A stretch of DNA of 64,000 bases, from the NCBI GenBank assembly GCA_009823505.1, contig VZQC01010551.1:1282066-1346065 (forward strand), in the 5' to 3' direction. Positions 1-10,904 of the stretch are shown here, one piece after another. Made by a program: the position numbers and the translations under genes. How positions within the stretch are numbered: position 1 is the stretch's first letter; each line of letters starts with the position of its first letter. The stretch is from Rhizomys pruinosus (Eukaryota; Chordata; Mammalia; Rodentia; Spalacidae). Under the pieces are notes generated by a model. The model did no database searches. It had not been told where the DNA came from and was given only the letters and a program-made list of their open reading frames with translations.

Positions 1-235
1 CTAAATTCCTTGCTTCTCACAAGAGGCGAGTTAGGTGAGTCAAATGGATCTATCTTCATAATTACATCAAATAGTCTGCACCAAGGATTATCATTCCTCT
101 TCATGCCACCAGGAAAGCCTTCAGTAACTCTAGCCTTCATTGGGTTGGAGAGCTGGCTCCAGAGACTACCAAGCCCACTAAAGAAATTCATCCTTTCAAT
201 TCTGTTTCTCTAGAACCACTTCTGGTACCAAGATC
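1..235 (-). mobile_element. ERVL-like provirus, 5' internal region with primer-binding site
   Basis: Read on the minus strand, the LTR at 236-705 is followed after a few bases by TGGTACCAGAAGTGG (plus 216-230). This resembles the tRNA-Leu-type primer-binding site of class III (ERVL/MaLR) elements. The rest to position 1 is non-coding leader or internal sequence and runs off the window. Family name is inferred, not searched. Confidence 0.6.
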
Positions 236-705
236 TGTATTATTCAGGGTTCTCTAAAGAAACAGAAGCAACAGGACGAATATATAGCTATATACAATTT
301 ATTGATTTGCTCACATGACAGAGTTCAAGGAGTCCAACAGTAGCTGCACCACACTGGAAAGGCTGAGAATCCAGGGAACTGCTCAGTCCACAAGGCTGGA
401 TGTCTCAGTAGTCCCAATCTAGTGCTGAAGGCCTGAATGGATTCCAGGAGATCTGCCAGTATCAGTACATGCTGGGATCCGAAAGGTTGATCACAGCAGC
501 AAGACAAACTCACCAGATGAGAGAGGCAAGCCGCAGGAGAAAAGGGACCAGCTCCCTCTGCTGTGGCCTTAAATACTGCCTGCTGGCAGAAGGTAATGCC
601 CACATTTGGGGGGGCCATCCGGGTTGAGGTGGTCCAATCAGAGACCCTTTTTCTCTTATTTGTTCCTTAGTCCAGTCAAGTTGACACCCAGGATGAACCA
701 TCACA
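236..705 (-). mobile_element. LTR (5' LTR of ERVL/MaLR-like element)
   Basis: About 470 bp with TG...CA ends on the minus strand (TGTGATGG at 705, ending AATACA at 236). An AATAAA signal on that strand (plus TTTATT near 298) lies close to the 3' end. The PBS follows immediately, which fixes this as the 5' LTR. The sequence type (stop-rich, 'ttgacac' near one end, 'cagggttctct' at the other) is typical of mammalian class III LTRs. Confidence 0.65.
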
Positions 706-799
706 CCACCCAAACTCTCTTTCTGTCTTTGTTTCTGTCTCTTTCTGTATTTATTTGATGTTATATGTATACATCTATGCACACATATAAGAAATATAT

Positions 800-1020
800 G
801 GGCTGGAGAGATGGCCTAGCAGTTAAGAGTGCCAACCACCCTTGCAGAGGACCTGGGTTCGATCCCCAGCACCCCCATGGTGACTGAGAACCGTCTTTAA
901 CTCCAGTTCCAGGGGAATCCACTCTCTTCTGACCTCCACGGCATTGCACAACATGAATGTACAAACCTACATGCAGACAGTACATTCATGCACATACAAA
1001 ATAAATAAAATTAAAAAAGA
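800..1020 (+). mobile_element. B2 SINE
   Basis: Starts with the B2 tRNA-like head (ggctggagagatggcctag; B-box gggttcgatcc) and ends in the AATAAA-rich A tail. Full length, plus orientation. Confidence 0.9.
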
Positions 1021-1237
1021 TTTCATTTAAAAAGAAATATACATAGAAAATATAATATTAACCAGATCTACAATTTAAAATTTTTTTTAATTTTTTGAGA
1101 TTTTCATACTGCATTTGCATCATTTCCATCTCTCCCATTCTTTTCTCTACTTCACATCCCCCAACTCCTCAATTTCCTCTTTTATTCTTTGATTATTATT
1201 GTTGCATACATGTATTTACAAATAGATCTAAAATTTT

Positions 1238-1461
1238 AAAAATTACGTATTATTTCTATTGTTTATGTATATGAGTGTTTTGGCTGCATGTGCATATGTG
1301 CTCTCATACTATGCAAAGCCCACAGAGGCCAGAAGAGGGTGTTGGATCCCCTGGAACTGGAGTTATGAATGGTTGTTAGCTTCCATGTGGGTGCTGAGAA
1401 TTGAACCAGTGTCATCTGGAAGAACAAGTATTTTTAACTGCTAAGCCATCTCTCCAGCCCC
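1238..1461 (-). mobile_element. B2 SINE
   Basis: Minus-strand B2 ending in ccatctctccagccc. It is flanked by a 14-bp duplication, agatctaaaatttt, at 1224-1237 and 1462-1475. Confidence 0.9.
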
Positions 1462-1624
1462 AGATCTAAAATTTTTGAAGAAAAAAATGAACTCAAGATG
1501 TGACATTCAAAGTTTATGTTTGACTTAAGACTTTGATGATGGCAATAGTGAACAGTGGAATGAGTTTCTGAGGAATTGTAGGGCATGTGTTTCCAGAGTC
1601 CTTTATTGAAGATATGTAGTTTAT

Positions 1625-1765
1625 TGAGATTAAATCTACATAACATAAAATTTATTCATCCACTGAGTATAATTCAGTGTATTTTTAGTGTATTCATAAT
1701 ATTGTACAGCCATCACATCATCTAATTCTAGCATAATTAACCTATTTAAGAATAATCTCCACACT
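1625..1765. mobile_element. ancient L1 3'-region fragment
   Basis: AT-rich stretch resembling the conserved 3' portion of old mammalian L1 (aacataaaatttattcat ... acagccatcacatcatctaa). Recognised from memory of the family; divergent. Confidence 0.45.
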
Positions 1766-1924
1766 GCTTCTGCCAGTTATTTCTTTAGTGCTCCAATTGC
1801 TCAGGCCAGAACTGCTTCAATTGGTTTAAAATGGCAGAATAAAGAGATGTTCTATTTATTTATGTAGCCTTAAATTCCAAGATAATGAATTCATTTTTTT
1901 TTCTCAAAAATCTGTAATGTATAC

Positions 1925-2803
1925 TTCAATCTCCTTTTTCAGGGGTTTAAAATTTTTGTTGTAGAGATTTTGGTGTCTTTGGTTAGGTTTGTTCCCAGGT
2001 ATTTTATTGTTTTGGTCTCTTTATATTCCTTCCTCAGTTGCTTGTTGTTGATGTAAAGAAAGGCTACTGATTTTTGTAAGTTAATTTTGTATCCCTACAC
2101 TTTGCTGAATATCTTGATTGTTTCTAGGAGTTTTCTGGTGGAGTATTTAGCATCTCTTAGGTAAACTATTTTATCATCTGCAAAAAGGGATAGCTTGATT
2201 TCCTCTTTTCCAGTTAGTGCTCCTTTAATTTCCCTTTCTTATCTTATTGCCCTAGCAAGTGTTTCAAGCACTATATTGAAGAGGAGCGGTAATAGTGGAC
2301 AGCCTTGCCATGTTCCTGCCTTTACGGGGAATGCTTCTAACTTTTTCCCATTTAGGATAATGTCGGCTGGGGTTTGTTGTATATGGGTTTGGTTACGTTG
2401 AGGAATGATCCCTCCAGTCCAATTACCTCTAGGACTTTAAGCATGAAGGGATGCTGGATTTTGTTGAAGGCTTTTTCTCCATTGATTGAGATGATTGTGT
2501 GTGTTTTTGTTTTTCAGTCCATTTATGTGTTTTATGATATTTATCGATATATGTATGTTAACCATCCCTGCATCTCTGGTATGAATACAACTTGGTCATG
2601 ATGGATGATCTTTTTGATATGGGTCTGTATGCGATTTGCAAGTATTTTGTTGAGAATTTTTGTGTCTGTGTTCATTAATGAGATGGATCTATAGTTTTCT
2701 TTTTTGGTTTTATCTTTGTCTGGTTTTGGTATTGGAGGGATGCTGGCTTCATGGAAGGAATGTGGGAGATTTCCCTCTGTTTGTATTCTTCTGAACACTT
2801 TGA
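1925..2803 (-). pseudogene. L1 ORF2 segment, inverted 5' part of a twin-primed LINE-1
   Basis: On the minus strand this encodes LINE-1 ORF2 reverse-transcriptase sequence (for example [20 protein letters not shown] and NKILANRIQ), with several stops and frameshifts. In L1 coordinates it ends near the 'NFKPLKKEI' codons, exactly where the plus-strand part starting at 2804 takes over. It is therefore the 5' end of the same insertion, inverted. No functional protein can be made. Confidence 0.85.
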
Positions 2804-3723
2804 AGAAGACATCAGAAGATGGAAAGACCTCCTATGCTCATGGATTGGAAAAATTAATATAGTAAAAATGTCCATTCTACCCAAATTAATATACAGAGTC
2901 AACAGAGTCAATGAAATCCCAATTAAAATCCCCATGAGTTTCTTCACAGACTTAGAAAAAATCCTTAAATTCATATGGAAAAACAAAAGACCCTGAATAG
3001 CCAAAGCAACCCTGAATGAAAAGAGCAATACGGGGGGGGGGGAGGGGGATCTCTATACCAGACTTCAAACTATATTCCAGGGCTATAATCATAAATACAG
3101 CCTGGCACTGGCACAAAAACAGCCCCATAGACCAATGGAACAAAATTAAATATCCAGCCTTGAGCACACACAATTTCAGCCACCTCATATTTGACAAAGG
3201 GGCCAAGAAGACTCAATGGAGGAAAGACCGCATCTTCAGCAAATGGTATTTGCAAAACTGGATCATCACTTGTAAAAGAATAAAATTAAACCCCTACCTC
3301 TCACCCTGTACAAAAATCTACTCCAAATGAATCAAAGACCTCAACATGAAACCCAAAACTCTGAAGATGATGAAAGAAAAGTTTGACAGGAACCTACAAG
3401 ACATAGGTGTAGGAGAACACTTCCTAAATCAGACAGCTGCTGCACAGGAAGTGAGGTCAAATTTCAAGTGGGACCTCATTTAAACTCAAAAAGCTTCTGT
3501 ACGTGAAAGAAACAATCAGGGTGTCGTAAAGAAAAACCCCCAGAGTTGGAGGTTTTGGTCACTAGCTATACATCTGACAGAGCATTAACTTCCAGAATAT
3601 TTAAACTACTCAAAATAAGAAGAAAACAAATGACTCAAAAGATGGAGTAAAGAGCTGAACAGAGACTTCACAAATGAGGAAATAAAGATGGTTGAGAAAC
3701 ATCTTAAAAAATGTTCAACATCT

Positions 3724-3897
3724 GAAAAGACCAAAAAAAAAAAAAAAGAAAAAGCTAGGTGTGGTGGCATACGCCTTTAATCCTAGCACTCGGGAGGCAG
3801 AGGCAGGGCAGATCTCTGTGAGTTCAAGGCCAGCCTGGTCTACAGAGTGAGTTCCAGGACAGCTGGGCCTACAGGGAGACCGTGTCTTGAAAAGACA
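3724..3897 (+). mobile_element. B1 SINE inserted in L1
   Basis: B1 body (ggcatacgcctttaatcctag ... gagttcaaggccagcctgg) with a flanking duplication aaaaaatgttcaacatct (3706-3723 and about 3899-3916). A short B1-like tail plus an A tract (3724-3753) precedes the head, so the insert may derive from a tail-to-head B1 pair. Confidence 0.85.
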
Positions 3898-4315
3898 AAA
3901 AAAATGTTCAACATCTCTAATAATTAAGGGAATTCGAATTAAAACAACTTTAAGATATCATCTTACTCTGATAAGACTGGCTAGGATCAAGAAAACAAAT
4001 GATACCAAATGCTGGAGAGGTTGTAGGGTAAGGGGAATACTCATCCACTGCTGGTGGGAATATAAACTCATACAACCACTGTGGAAAGCAGTATGGAGAA
4101 CTCTGAAGAGACTCAAGATGAGCTTACCACCTGACCCAGCCATACCACTCTTGGGTATGTACCCACAGAGATGCATGCACAGCCATGTTCATTGCAGTTC
4201 TCTTCACAATAGTGAAGAGCTAGAACCAACCCAAATGCCCGTCAACCAATGAGTGGATAGAGAAAATGTGGTACATCTACACAATGGAGTATTATTCAGT
4301 GGTAAAGAAAGATGG

Positions 4316-5202
4316 TAAACTAGGATACCTGCAAGAAAGAGGGCAAAAGGCCCTGCTGTCGAAGACCTGATTTAACATGGAAAAATGTATTGAGACCACC
4401 ACTTGCAAGTGTACTTTGGTCTCTGGAATAACCAGAGAGTGTTTCCAAAGGCCACTAAACCAAAATAAAGCAAATATAGGTCTTCCTGAGTCAAGCAAGA
4501 CTCCTCCGGTCAGCACCAGCTACACCTCACCTGCCTGTGAAATACTGTGCAGCAGTGGAGCCACATCCTGTATATCCCAAATCTAATTGGCTTAGCTCTC
4601 TCCTTGGAGGAATAACCCATGGCTGATGCCACAAGCTTGCATCCTCTAGTGGTTAGGAGATGTTATAAGCCACTTAAGACCCTGTCATATTTTACAGAAA
4701 AAATAAATAATCATGGATACATACATCCAAACATTGTGTTATACCAAGTAAACCTACCATAACAATTAGTACTGTTTTAAATACTATATATCTATATCTG
4801 TGCTTCATTAGTAGGATTGAAAGGTTATTCATGGACAAACTTTCAGCCATGAAAGGATAACAGCCAGAATTGACCAGAGTCCAAGACCACAGCTCCAGAG
4901 AAAGTAGACGTTTTGCTTCTTGTCCACTTGTGCCCCATTTCTAAGCCTAGGGAACAATCTGTGGAAGAGGGGGCATGTAGAATGTAAGGGCTGTGATGGT
5001 GTGAATGGAGAAACTACAGCAATTAGTCTCGGCACTCATCTGATCAACTTGACTGAGCATACAAGCCCCCCCCCACCTTGGATGGTGGGACCCATGGGCT
5101 GTGTGGTTTGGCTACAACTGCTTGCAAATTGGTTTTCATGAAGGATTGCTTGTACTCATAAATTATTACTTATTGTTAAAATAATAAAAAAAAGAATAAA
5201 AA
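4316..5202 (+). mobile_element. 887-bp poly(A) retroposon of unknown family, copy 1
   Basis: Inserted in the L1 3' end with a perfect 12-bp target-site duplication, aaagaaagatgg, at 4304-4315 and 5203-5214, and an A-rich 3' end. These are hallmarks of LINE-mediated retrotransposition of an RNA. The segment 4643-5072 is homologous to the minus-strand insertion at 54687-55611. A 69-codon frame at 4377-4586 (MEKCIETTTCKCTLVSGITR...) is open but unrecognised and is not shared with copy 2. It could be a retrocopy of a non-coding or 3'-UTR transcript, or an unnamed non-autonomous retroposon. Confidence 0.8.
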
Positions 5203-5592
5203 AAAGAAAGATGGCCAAATGAATTTGCAGTAAATGGATGGAACTAGAAAATATTATGCTAAGTGAAGTAACACAGTCCCAGAAAAGCAAAGGACGAGTT
5301 GGTATCCCTCATTTTGGATGCTAGCACCAAGGACCAAGTTGTAAGGCAAACAACTGAGCACAACATCAATGTTATATACCCTCTCCCTGAAAGCACTGTG
5401 CTCTGATAATGTAAATCTCTTAACAGGCTCAAGAATTAACACCATTATATTTCAGACTTTGTAATCTTGGTGTATGGGTGGAGGATACCTAAGCATATTT
5501 TAGAGTAATAAAATTTAAAAAACAAAAATGTGAATCTTGAAAATATGATATGGAAATGACGTTGTGTACAGATGATATAATTTTAGTATAGG

Positions 5593-5593
<1 letters not shown>

Positions 5594-5629
<36 letters not shown>

Positions 5630-5645
5630 TGTGTGTGTGTGTGTA
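5594..5645. repeat. (AT)n followed by (GT)n microsatellite in L1 3' UTR
   Basis: About 17 AT dinucleotides (5594-5626), then a short GT run, lying inside the LINE-1 3' region. Confidence 0.95.
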
Positions 5646-5907
5646 TGCATATGTTGAAGTGGTACAGATTGGTAGGAACAACAGGAGAGGAAAGGGACAG
5701 GGAACCAAATGAAACAGTTCCCCAAAGGACAATAATCCTCTGTTTTGAAAAAACTTTGAAAAGAATCAGAAAAAGATACAGGGCAGGGATGGCAGGGTGC
5801 ATGAACTTGAGTGGGGTGGGGCATGGAAGACAAGATGAGTCTAGATTGGACTGAGAAATGATATATGAAATGCACATAACTTCAATAAAAATGTTAAAAA
5901 CAGAAAA

Positions 5908-6073
5908 ATAAGCCGGGCATGGTGGTGCACACCTTTAATCCTAGCACTCAGGAGGCAGAGGCAGGCGGATCTTTGTGAGTTCAAGGCCAGCCTGGTCTAC
6001 AGAGTGAGTTACAGGACAGCTGGGACTACAGGGAAACCCTGTCTCAAAAAGACCAAAAAAAAAAAAAAACCCA
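5908..6073 (+). mobile_element. B1 SINE
   Basis: Full-length B1 beginning agccgggcatggtggtgcac and ending in an A tract, directly after the L1 A-rich end. Confidence 0.92.
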
Positions 6074-6204
6074 AGAAGAATAAATGCAAAAAAATCTGTA
6101 AAGTGCCTAGAATTGATTATAAGTAGTGGAAACAGTCACTGTTGGTTTTGCTCCTGTTTCAAGGGAAGATTTTCAGACTTTCATAGCCAGTTAAGGTGCC
6201 AGCT

Positions 6205-7410
6205 ATGTTTTTTCTTTTAAATTCCTTTGATTGGATTGAGGAAATTCCCTTATTGTCCTATACTGAGAATTTTTTTCTCATTGGATTTTGTCAAATACCT
6301 TATCTTCATCATCTGTTTTTTCCTTCATTTTACTAATATAGTACATATTACATTGATTGGTGTTTGTGTATTGAAACACCACTGTGTCTCTTTTTTTTTT
6401 CCACCTCAAAGGAAGTAAGAGCTAGTTTACTGAGAGTCAAATAAAAGTGACCATGGAATGTGAACAGAGCTTCAAGCTTCTCAGAATAACATTTTCTACT
6501 ATAGATGTGCTTGCACAAACATTTTGTAGTCATGGAACAAAAGAAAGTCACAAATCAAAGTACTTACCAAATACATCGGTGGGATCATTAGGTAGGGTGC
6601 TTACAAGAAAATGGGGACCTCTCTGCTCTAGGTTTTAATTTTATTAGCATATATTAATAATAGCTATGGGCTTCTCTGCTATTTTTATAAGCATATATGA
6701 TGTATTTTGATCAAATTCATCTCCAGCGCACCCCCATCTCCTCCCAGTCCCGCCATGTCCTTTCCTCTTCCCCCTTTTACTCTTGTCTTTCTTTGAGCCA
6801 CAGTTACATTTCTGAGATCAGTCTTATTTGTTCATCATGTACAATCTTTTTAATATCTGGTTGCATTTTATTTGCTAAAGTTTTTTAAGGTCTTGCTTGC
6901 ATATTTTAAAGGACAACAGTTTTTCTTTCTTGTGATGTTTGCCTGGATTCCTTATGTAGATAATACTGGCTTGTAGAATGAGTTTAGGGATTTTCTCCTT
7001 TTTTTTTCTTGAAAGATATGAGAAGGGTTAGTGTTACTTATTCTTTAAATGTCTGGGAGAATCTTCCAGTGAAGCCATCTGGTTTTAGGCTTTTCTTTGT
7101 TGGAGGTTTTCCCTTGCTTATTTATTGTTTGTTTTGCTTACTATAGATTTATTTCAATTTTATTTCTTGAGTCAGTTTTGATAGTTTGTATGTCTCTAGA
7201 AATCTGTCGACTTACATAGTTGGGCTATAACTTCTTCATATTATCTTCTAATCTTTTATTTCTGTAAAGTTGTTGCTAATTAACTCCCTTTCATGTCTGA
7301 TTTTTAGTAATAGTAGTTTCCTTTGTTTTATTTTTTTTTTCTTGGTCAGACTAGCTTAAGTGTTGTTAATTGCTTCAACCAGCCAACTTTTGGATTCTTT
7401 TTATTATTTT
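6205..7410 (-). mobile_element. ancient L1 ORF2 fragments (antisense)
   Basis: Two blocks (about 6210-6390 and 6915-7410) match the antisense of old L1 ORF2 (for example 'ggattttgtcaaata', 'agtgaagccatctggtttta', 'cttttctttgttgg'). They are highly decayed. The piece between (6400-6910) is unclassified AT-rich DNA. Confidence 0.65.
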
Positions 7411-7790
7411 GTTAAGATCCATAATATAAAAATTACCATTTTGCCCCCCCCATATGTGTCAGTCCTGTGGAATTATCTTCACATTGTTGTGCAACCGTTA
7501 CCATCTGTCCCCAGAGCTGTTCTGTCTCAGAGAGCTGGATCTCATTCTCATTAAAACCACAACTCCCCATTTCCTCTTTTCCCTAACTCCTGGTGACTTC
7601 CATTCTACTTTCTGTCTGTGTGAATGCGCAGAATCTGAGTACTTCATGTAAGTGGAATAACAGCATATTTATCTTTGGGGACTAGCTCATTTAGCATAAT
7701 GTCTTTAAGGTCCTTCCCATGTTAAAACTGCTCTTTCCATCTGATGCCATCATGAGAGGCTGTTTTCAGTTGCAGGAATAGATTTTTTTC
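7410..7790. mobile_element. ancient L1 3' fragment
   Basis: Resembles the conserved old-L1 block 'ctcctggtgacttccattctactttctgtc ... agtggaataacagcatat ... agcataatgtctttaaggt'. Divergent; orientation not assigned. Confidence 0.5.
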
Positions 7791-7847
7791 TCTGTCAATT
7801 TAAAGAATAAACAGCCAGGCAAGGCAAGGTCTCAGCAGTTAGTCAAG

Positions 7848-8008
7848 TTTTGTTTTGTTTTGTCTTTTTGAGACAGGGTTTCCATGTAGTCTCAGCTGTC
7901 CTGGAACTCTCTTTGTAGACCAGGCTGGCCTAGAACTCACAGTGATCTGCCTGCCTCTGCCTCCCAAGTGCTGGGATTAAAGGTGTGTGCCACCATGCCT
8001 GGCTATTA
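7848..8008 (-). mobile_element. B1 SINE
   Basis: Minus B1 (gagacagggtttccatgtag ... gctgggattaaaggtgtgtg ... catgcctggc). Confidence 0.9.
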
Positions 8009-8025
8009 GTTAAGTCTTATTGAAA

Positions 8026-8030
<5 letters not shown>

Positions 8031-8078
<48 letters not shown>
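8031..8078. repeat. (GA)n microsatellite
   Basis: Uninterrupted GA run of about 46 bp following the B1. Confidence 0.97.
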
Positions 8079-8490
8079 AAAGAACACAAAATCCTCAAAA
8101 TGGAGAGGGGACTCAAAGATAATGTTTGGCAGAGCCCAAACTTTTATATTTTCAGGGTGAGGTGAATTCCTTTTTCCCTCAGAATGTGCTATTTGGGGGA
8201 TTTTAAAGGATTGAATACACTAGATAAGGAAAGAGAAACTGGTCGGTTTTTACCACAGAAGTCCCCCTGGTAGGAGGTTTGGAAGTCCCAAGAAACAGTT
8301 CCCTCCAGTGAGATAAAGTCCTTCAAGTCTTTGTCTTGGAGTAGGAGAAGTAACAGTCACACCCCATTTTAAATGTTTAAGTGAAAACTACATCAATATG
8401 CCTCGGCCCTTTTCCCCTGACCGTCTTTCAAGGGTCTTCTAGTCCCTCACATCCATGTGAGATGTTTAATTTTTGTTGTAGACATAAATT

Positions 8491-8860
8491 TGTCTTAGTT
8501 TTCTGTTGCTCTCACAAAATTCCTGAGATGAACAGCATAAAAGAAGAAAATGTTTATTTTCCCTCAGAGTTGCAGGGTTTAGTCTGTGGTTACCTTGCTC
8601 TGTTGCTTTTGGGTCTGTGGTGAGCAGAATGTCATGGTGGAACATGTGGTAGAAGAAGGCTACTGTCCTAATGATAAGCAAGAAGCAAAAAAAAAGAGAC
8701 AGGAAGAGGCCAAGGTCCCATAGCTCCTTTAAGGGTCCCCCTCCAATCATGTCCTTCCCTTTCACTAGGCCCTAGCTCCTAAAGGCTCTGCCACCTCCCA
8801 GTGGTGCCATAGGCTGGGAACCTAATCTTTTACACATGACCTTTGGGAAGCACTCAACAA
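8491..8860 (-). mobile_element. MaLR-like solo LTR
   Basis: About 370 bp with TG...CA ends on the minus strand. The text 'ttagttttctgttgctctcacaaaattcctgagatgaac' resembles the antisense 3' end of mammalian MaLR LTRs, and a minus-strand AATAAA lies near 8551. No convincing 5-bp duplication is visible. Confidence 0.5.
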
Positions 8861-8909
8861 GCAGACCAAAAGTTTTCAACTCCTTTGGTTAGGTACCAAG
8901 AAAAATATG

Positions 8910-9480
8910 CTGGCTTGTATGGTGAGAATATATTTAATTTTGTAAGAAGTTACCAAACTGTCTTCCAGTGTGGCATTTCTTCTTTACATTCCCATGGGCA
9001 GTGAATGAGAAGCAGTAAATGAGAGTTCTCATTGCTCCACATTTGACGTTGTCAATGTTCTGAAGTTCGGCGCCCTAGTACATGGTATCTCACTGTGGCT
9101 TTTACATTTCCTTGATGACTTATGATATAGGCATCATCTTGAGTGCTTACATTTGTATCTTTTTGGTAATGTGACTATTAAGGTGGTTTGTTTGTTTACT
9201 TTTTGAGACAGGATCTTGCCATGTAGCCCCAGCTGGCCTTGCACTTGTGGTGATCCTCCTGCTTCAGCTTCTCCGGAGCTAAAATTATAGCCCATTTTCC
9301 ACCACACCTCATTCTTTTAAGGTTTTGGCCAATTTTTAAATCAGGTTGGTTCCTTATTGAGTTTTAAGAATACCGTATGTTTCAGATAATGGTTCTTTGT
9401 CAGATGTGTTGTCTTTCTGTCTTCTTATGTCTTCCTGTTTACATATACACACTTAGAGGTATAATCTTCCCTTGATCTTT
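8910..9480. mobile_element. ancient L1 3' fragments
   Basis: Contains decayed old-L1 text such as 'accaaactgtcttccagtgtggc ... ttcccatgggcagtgaatgag' and 'tttccttgatgacttatgat'. It is split by a divergent minus-strand B1 at about 9190-9318. Confidence 0.5.
9190..9318 (-). mobile_element. divergent B1 SINE
   Basis: Antisense B1 remnant (ttttgagacaggatcttgcc ... gctggccttgcacttgtggtg). Old copy. Confidence 0.7.
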
Positions 9481-10029
9481 GACTTCTATATAAAGGGTTC
9501 CTGATGTTTAGTTTGGGATAGAGAGGAAATTCGCCATGTTGTTGTAACTCATATAGAATATAGAGACGGCCAGGAGTGAAATGGGTGGGTCAAACTCCCT
9601 CTGCTGTGATGGGCGTATTGACCACGTTCACTATATCATACTCTTACTCCCCTATAGGCAGTTAGTTATGCTTGTTTTGGGATAAAGAAAATCTAGACAT
9701 TTCTTGATTTAAATGTCTTTATGGGGGTTTTATTTTATTTCCCCCCCACATACCTTTGGTAGCATTTTTTATTCAATCATGGCCTATACCTGTAGGTAAT
9801 TCCTGGTGTAGCTCAGAGCTGTCAAACTCTGATTCCCAAGAAAGTTATGCTCTGTTGTTTGTCCTCATTTCTAAATAAGTTGAGAGTTTGATCAAGTGGC
9901 TCTGGTGAATATTTTCTCCCACTTAAAAAATGTTTTGCTGCCTATTTTTAAAATATTTTATTTAATATTATCTAGAGATGTAATTCTTGTTACTTATATC
10001 TTTGTCATGGCAACATGTATAAATCTGAC
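9480..10029. other. no recognised feature
   Basis: About 550 bp of AT-rich intergenic or intronic DNA. No exon-like frame, repeat or regulatory motif could be supported. Confidence 0.5.
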
Positions 10030-10040
10030 TAGATCTTGAT

Positions 10041-10202
10041 TTTTTTTTTTTTTTGGTCTTTTTGAAACAGGGTCTCTCTGTAGCCCCAGTGCCAGTGTCC
10101 TGGCACTCACTATGTAGACCAGGCAGGCCTCGAACTGACAGATATCCACTTGCCTCTGCCTCCCAAGTGCTAGGATTAAAGGCATGCACCACCATGCCTA
10201 GC
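10041..10202 (-). mobile_element. B1 SINE
   Basis: Minus B1 flanked by tagatcttgat at 10030 and again at 10203, i.e. its target duplication. Confidence 0.9.
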
Positions 10203-10213
10203 TAGATCTTGAT

Positions 10214-10456
10214 TTTTTTTTAATTTTTTTAAAAATTAGTAATTTATTTATTTTTATGTGTATGAGTGTACTGTCTGCATGTAGGTTGGTGCACCCCTGT
10301 TGTGCAATGCCACAGAGGTCAGAAGAGGGCATCAGATTTCCCCTGGAACTGCAATCAAAGACGATTCTTAGCCACTATGTAGGTCCTGGGAATCAAACCG
10401 GGTCCTCTGCAAGAGCAGTTGGCACTCTTAACTGCTGAGCCATCCCTCCTGCTCCA
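10214..10456 (-). mobile_element. B2 SINE
   Basis: Minus B2 (tgtgtatgagtgtactgtctgc ... ctgagccatccctcct). Flanked by tagatcttgat at 10203 and 10457, so it re-used the target site of the neighbouring B1. Confidence 0.9.
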
Positions 10457-10689
10457 TAGATCTTGATTTTTTTTTTAAAGAGGTTAATGTAATGACTTCT
10501 CAACTTTTTTTGTAGTTTTAATTTGCTACAGATGTTTTAATAAAGCAAGTTTTCATCGTGGCAACCTTGAGTACATAACAGATGAAAGCCATCCCCAGAG
10601 TTCTGGTTAGCTTTTACATTTCCCCCATCTCTGGTCTTCTGTTAGCATGTATAGAATTACACATACTTCTGGCAAGAAGTTTGGGTTTT

Positions 10690-10904
10690 TTGTTTTATTG
10701 TATTATTTTTTATGTGCACGAGTGTATTGCCTGCATGTGTGTAAGTGCACCTGTGTTGTACAATGTCTGAGAAGGTCAGAAGAAGGTGTCAGATCCCTGG
10801 AACTAGAGTAACAGACAGTTGTTAGCTGCCATACGGGTGCTAGGAATCAAACCTGGCTCCTCTCAACAGCAGCCAGTGCTCCTAACCACCGAGCCATCTA
10901 GCCC
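10690..10904 (-). mobile_element. B2 SINE
   Basis: Minus B2 (tgtgcacgagtgtattgcctgc ... accgagccatctagccc), moderately diverged. Confidence 0.85.

Larger units (their letters stand above)
2804..5907 (+). mobile_element. LINE-1 3' segment (ORF2 C-terminus and 3' UTR)
   Basis: Plus-strand L1 beginning at the ORF2 'DI(K/R)RWKD' codons. It runs through the C-terminal ORF2 region, the 3' UTR and a terminal AATAAA/A-rich end near 5885-5907. Broken by stops. It is interrupted by a B1 (3724-3897) and by an 887-bp retroposon (4316-5202), after which L1 sequence resumes exactly at 5215 (compare the second L1 at 24215-24360). Confidence 0.9.

Noticed and set aside
4377..4586. 69-codon frame in retroposon copy 1 as a gene
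   Set aside because: It is part of a retrotransposed insert, is not shared with copy 2 and shows no known domain.
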